Positions 62,400-64,000 of a stretch of DNA of 64,000 nucleotides are shown in pieces. A program made the translations under genes and the position numbers. Source of the DNA: Dokdonia sp. Hel_I_53 (GTDB taxonomy: Bacteria; Bacteroidota; Bacteroidia; Flavobacteriales; Flavobacteriaceae); assembly GCF_007827465.1 (NCBI RefSeq), contig NZ_VISL01000001.1:5001-69000 (forward strand), in the 5' to 3' direction. How positions within the stretch are numbered: the first letter of the stretch is position 1; the number at the start of each line of letters is the position of its first letter. Under the pieces are notes generated by a model, which saw nothing but the letters and a program-made list of their open reading frames with translations, did not search any database and was not told the origin of the DNA.

Positions 62400-62930
62400 A
62401 TGAAGAAGTGTATGTTATTAGTTTTTCTTGCGGTGGTGTCTATTAATTGTGACGGACAAAAGAAAAACACCGAACCACAATTAGACAAAAAAAGAGTGGT
62501 AACTACTTACTATTTTATACGCCATGCAGAGAAAGATCTAAGTAATCCATCAAGTCACGATCCTGAGCTCACTAAAGAGGGCAAACAACGGGCAGAGGAA
62601 TGGAAGGCTTTTTTTAAGAATAAGGGTATTGATGCTGTATATAGTACAGACTTTAAACGCACTATGAGCACTGCACAGCCTACAGCGATAGCAAATGGTA
62701 TTTCCATTAAGACCTATGATCCAGCTAATCTTTATTCTTCAGATTTTGAGGAGGAAACAAAAGGTAAGAATGTAGTAGTTGTAGGTCACAGCAACACTAC
62801 CGCTCAATTTGCAAATGCAATCCTAGAACGCAAAGAAGCTCCGGAAATCGATGAATCTGATTATGGTAATCTATATATAGTGACTAAAACGAATGACAAA
62901 ATTACTTTCTCAAAAAAACATTTCAATTAA
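62400..62930 (+). CDS. Exported histidine phosphatase (SixA/phosphoglycerate-mutase family)
   Basis: 176 residues from ATG 62400 (MKKCMLLVFLAVVSINCDGQ); the frame opens at TTG 62391. The signal sequence has NCDG, possibly a lipobox (Cys near 17), so it is exported and probably lipid-anchored. The catalytic RHAEK comes near residue 43, then TDFKRTMSTAQPTA with the conserved arginine and VVVGHSNTT with the second histidine. Such proteins remove phosphate from small molecules or phosphohistidine. Convergent with the DUF6503 gene (4-bp overlap). Confidence 0.88.
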   Translation: MKKCMLLVFLAVVSINCDGQKKNTEPQLDKKRVVTTYYFIRHAEKDLSNPSSHDPELTKEGKQRAEEWKAFFKNKGIDAVYSTDFKRTMSTAQPTAIANGISIKTYDPANLYSSDFEEETKGKNVVVVGHSNTTAQFANAILERKEAPEIDESDYGNLYIVTKTNDKITFSKKHFN

Positions 62931-63712
62931 CACTCTGGGCAAAGAGTAACCGTAATATTTTTAAGCTCGATTTTTGAAAGAAGATCGAGTTTTTTACTTT
63001 CAAAAAGGGAATCTAAGCTTTCAAGTGGAGGGTACTGTGTTTTTGGTTTAAAATTATTGTAATCGACAAAACGTATTCCGTTAAAAAAACGCTCGTTGTA
63101 GGCCTCTCTAAAACGTGTCCCACCTTCATTTACCTGATAATTATAAGCTAAGTAGTCTACATGATACGTATGTTTGTGTATCCAGTACATGTACTCGTCT
63201 TCAAAATCAACTCCGCCACCTTCCTGTGAAAATGTAACCTTAATACGGTAATAAGGCTCACCTTTTATGATACTTGGGCTTATGAGTGTTTTTTGGACTG
63301 CAGGATCATTCAATCCATAAGGAAGCACAGAGAAATAATGAACTGAGTTTATACTATTAGAATAGCTTTTCAAAGTACTATCTGGAATGTTGAGTGGTAC
63401 GCTTTCGCGAAAGCGTACAAACTTACCGTCTTTTTTTATAATATCCTGTTGTACTAAGCATTCCTTATCTGTACAACGCTCAAGAGTTCGTATTCCATTT
63501 GCACGCGTTGCTGTATAATAATAGTCACGAAATTTGAAATGAATTTTTGAATTAGAAATAATATCACCACCCGCAGCTACTATAGCTTTATCAACAATAT
63601 CTTGTGCTGTAAAAGATTCTTTAGTACAACTTTGTAGCAGTAATAAAATACAAAAGAGGAGCTGCTGCTGAGTTATACGGTATGTAGAAGGTTTGCTATT
63701 ATTTTGTATCAA
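62927..63712 (-). CDS. DUF6503 family lipoprotein
   Basis: A 261-residue lipoprotein (signal [12 protein letters not shown], Cys at about 29). The mature part begins with [34 protein letters not shown] and continues as a beta-rich LolA/outer-membrane-lipoprotein-like fold ([43 protein letters not shown]). It ends in CPEC. This matches flavobacterial DUF6503 proteins as I know them. A 22-bp palindrome (63397-63418) lies in the coding sequence and is read on the minus strand as [11 protein letters not shown]. Function unknown; lipid-binding fold is inference. Confidence 0.82.
   Translation of the reverse strand: MIQNNSKPSTYRITQQQLLFCILLLLQSCTKESFTAQDIVDKAIVAAGGDIISNSKIHFKFRDYYYTATRANGIRTLERCTDKECLVQQDIIKKDGKFVRFRESVPLNIPDSTLKSYSNSINSVHYFSVLPYGLNDPAVQKTLISPSIIKGEPYYRIKVTFSQEGGGVDFEDEYMYWIHKHTYHVDYLAYNYQVNEGGTRFREAYNERFFNGIRFVDYNNFKPKTQYPPLESLDSLFESKKLDLLSKIELKNITVTLCPEC
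63397..63418. repeat. TTCGCGAA palindrome, perfect 22-bp copy in the DUF6503 gene
   Basis: The longest copy: the 20-bp form flanked by G and C, so GTAC at both ends. It is inside the DUF6503 coding sequence. Confidence 0.9.
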
Positions 63713-63776
63713 AGCAAATGTTGAGTTTAAGTTATTTTTAACGACTTTGAGCTATTCAAAAATAAGGATATCAATC

Positions 63777-63804
63777 TTGAGAATAACGTTTTTGCTTACA
63801 TTTG
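63777..63804 (+). promoter_or_regulatory. smpB promoter
   Basis: TTG (63777-63779), 17-bp spacer, TACATTTG (63797-63804), a perfect TAnnTTTG box. Transcription would start at or within a few bases of the smpB ATG at 63810, suggesting a leaderless or nearly leaderless mRNA. Confidence 0.6.
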
Positions 63805-63809
63805 TCATA

Positions 63810-64000
63810 ATGTCAAATACAGTAAATATAAAGAATAGAAAGGCCCGTTTTGAGTATGAATTGCTTGATAAGCTGGTTGCAGGTATTGTTCTTGCGGGTA
63901 CAGAGATTAAAGCAATAAGGGATGGAAAAGCCTCTATTGCAGAAAGTTTTTGCGAGTTTAATGAGCATGGTGAGATGTTTGTTATTAATATGACGGTACA
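63810..64000 (+). CDS. smpB: SsrA-binding protein SmpB (partial)
   Basis: First 63 residues of SmpB, cut by the window end: [45 protein letters not shown]. This is the conserved tmRNA-binding OB fold start. SmpB delivers tmRNA to stalled ribosomes. The start at 63810 is set by the [13 protein letters not shown] terminus and the promoter position. Confidence 0.95.
   Translation, partial: MSNTVNIKNRKARFEYELLDKLVAGIVLAGTEIKAIRDGKASIAESFCEFNEHGEMFVINMTV

Noticed and set aside
1645..63418. Palindromes as inverted ends of insertion sequences
   Set aside because: Spacing is irregular, no transposase exists between copies, and several lie inside intact genes without insertion.

Overview
The window is about 64 kb of AT-rich bacterial chromosome from a member of the Flavobacteriaceae (Bacteroidota), probably a marine, Dokdonia-like genus (the genus is a guess). 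The family placement rests on the gene content: PorQ of the type IX secretion system, a 6S-Flavo RNA between zapA and rny, EttA, DUF6095/DUF5606/DUF6503 proteins, many short SPII lipoproteins, and promoters of the TTTG-N17-20-TAnnTTTG type used by the Bacteroidota housekeeping sigma factor. No IS element, prophage, CRISPR array or tRNA was found. Most of the window is ordinary core genome.

Layout. 1-236: end of an rRNA operon (spacer, 5S, terminator). 0.5-4.3 kb: DUF6095 and murQ (minus), then a coiled-coil protein, zapA, 6S RNA and rny (plus). 4.3-7.3 kb: lpdA, a lipoprotein and two tandem msrB genes (minus). 7.5-14.9 kb: glycogen operon glgA-glgC-glgB plus a GH31 alpha-glucosidase. 15-18.6 kb: M48 lipoprotein protease, UMF1-type MFS permease, mscL and a GIN-domain protein. 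18.7-21.7 kb: ECF sigma factor, anti-sigma-like protein and two secreted adhesin-like proteins, in one minus-strand operon. 22-27 kb: lon, porQ, cmk, DUF4345. 27.4-31.6 kb: small proteins and a polyamine operon (arginine decarboxylase, agmatinase, deoxyhypusine-synthase-like enzyme). 32-36.3 kb: lipoproteins, an M43 metalloprotease, yebC and a pterin dehydratase. 36.4-40.3 kb: rpsA and an outer-membrane beta-barrel gene, flanked by two decayed pseudogenes. 40.4-46.3 kb: an accessory surface-glycan cluster. 46.3-64 kb: housekeeping genes (dapD, ruvX, def, mazG, pabB, ettA, aroE), a TPR protein, two tandem DUF368/PopT carriers, a DUF349 protein, a histidine phosphatase, a DUF6503 lipoprotein and the start of smpB.

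The most striking signal is a dispersed perfect palindrome with core GCTTTCGCGAAAGC, extending to 20-22 bp at best. Its inner 8-mer TTCGCGAA occurs 20 times in 64 kb, where base composition predicts roughly one. Fourteen copies are intergenic, often just after a stop codon, beside a terminator or just before a start codon. Six lie inside genes and are read in different frames without visibly disrupting the protein. This resembles a highly iterated palindrome such as cyanobacterial HIP1 rather than a mobile element, and its function here is unknown.

The second region of interest is the glycan cluster. It encodes a CDP-glycerol-phosphotransferase-like/GT2 fusion, a Stealth-type sugar phosphotransferase, a TupA-like ATP-grasp protein, a QueC-like PP-loop ATPase and a divergent beta-propeller lipoprotein with an internal 324-bp duplication. 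Together they suggest a phosphate-linked surface polymer with an unusual ATP-dependent modification step; this is inference.
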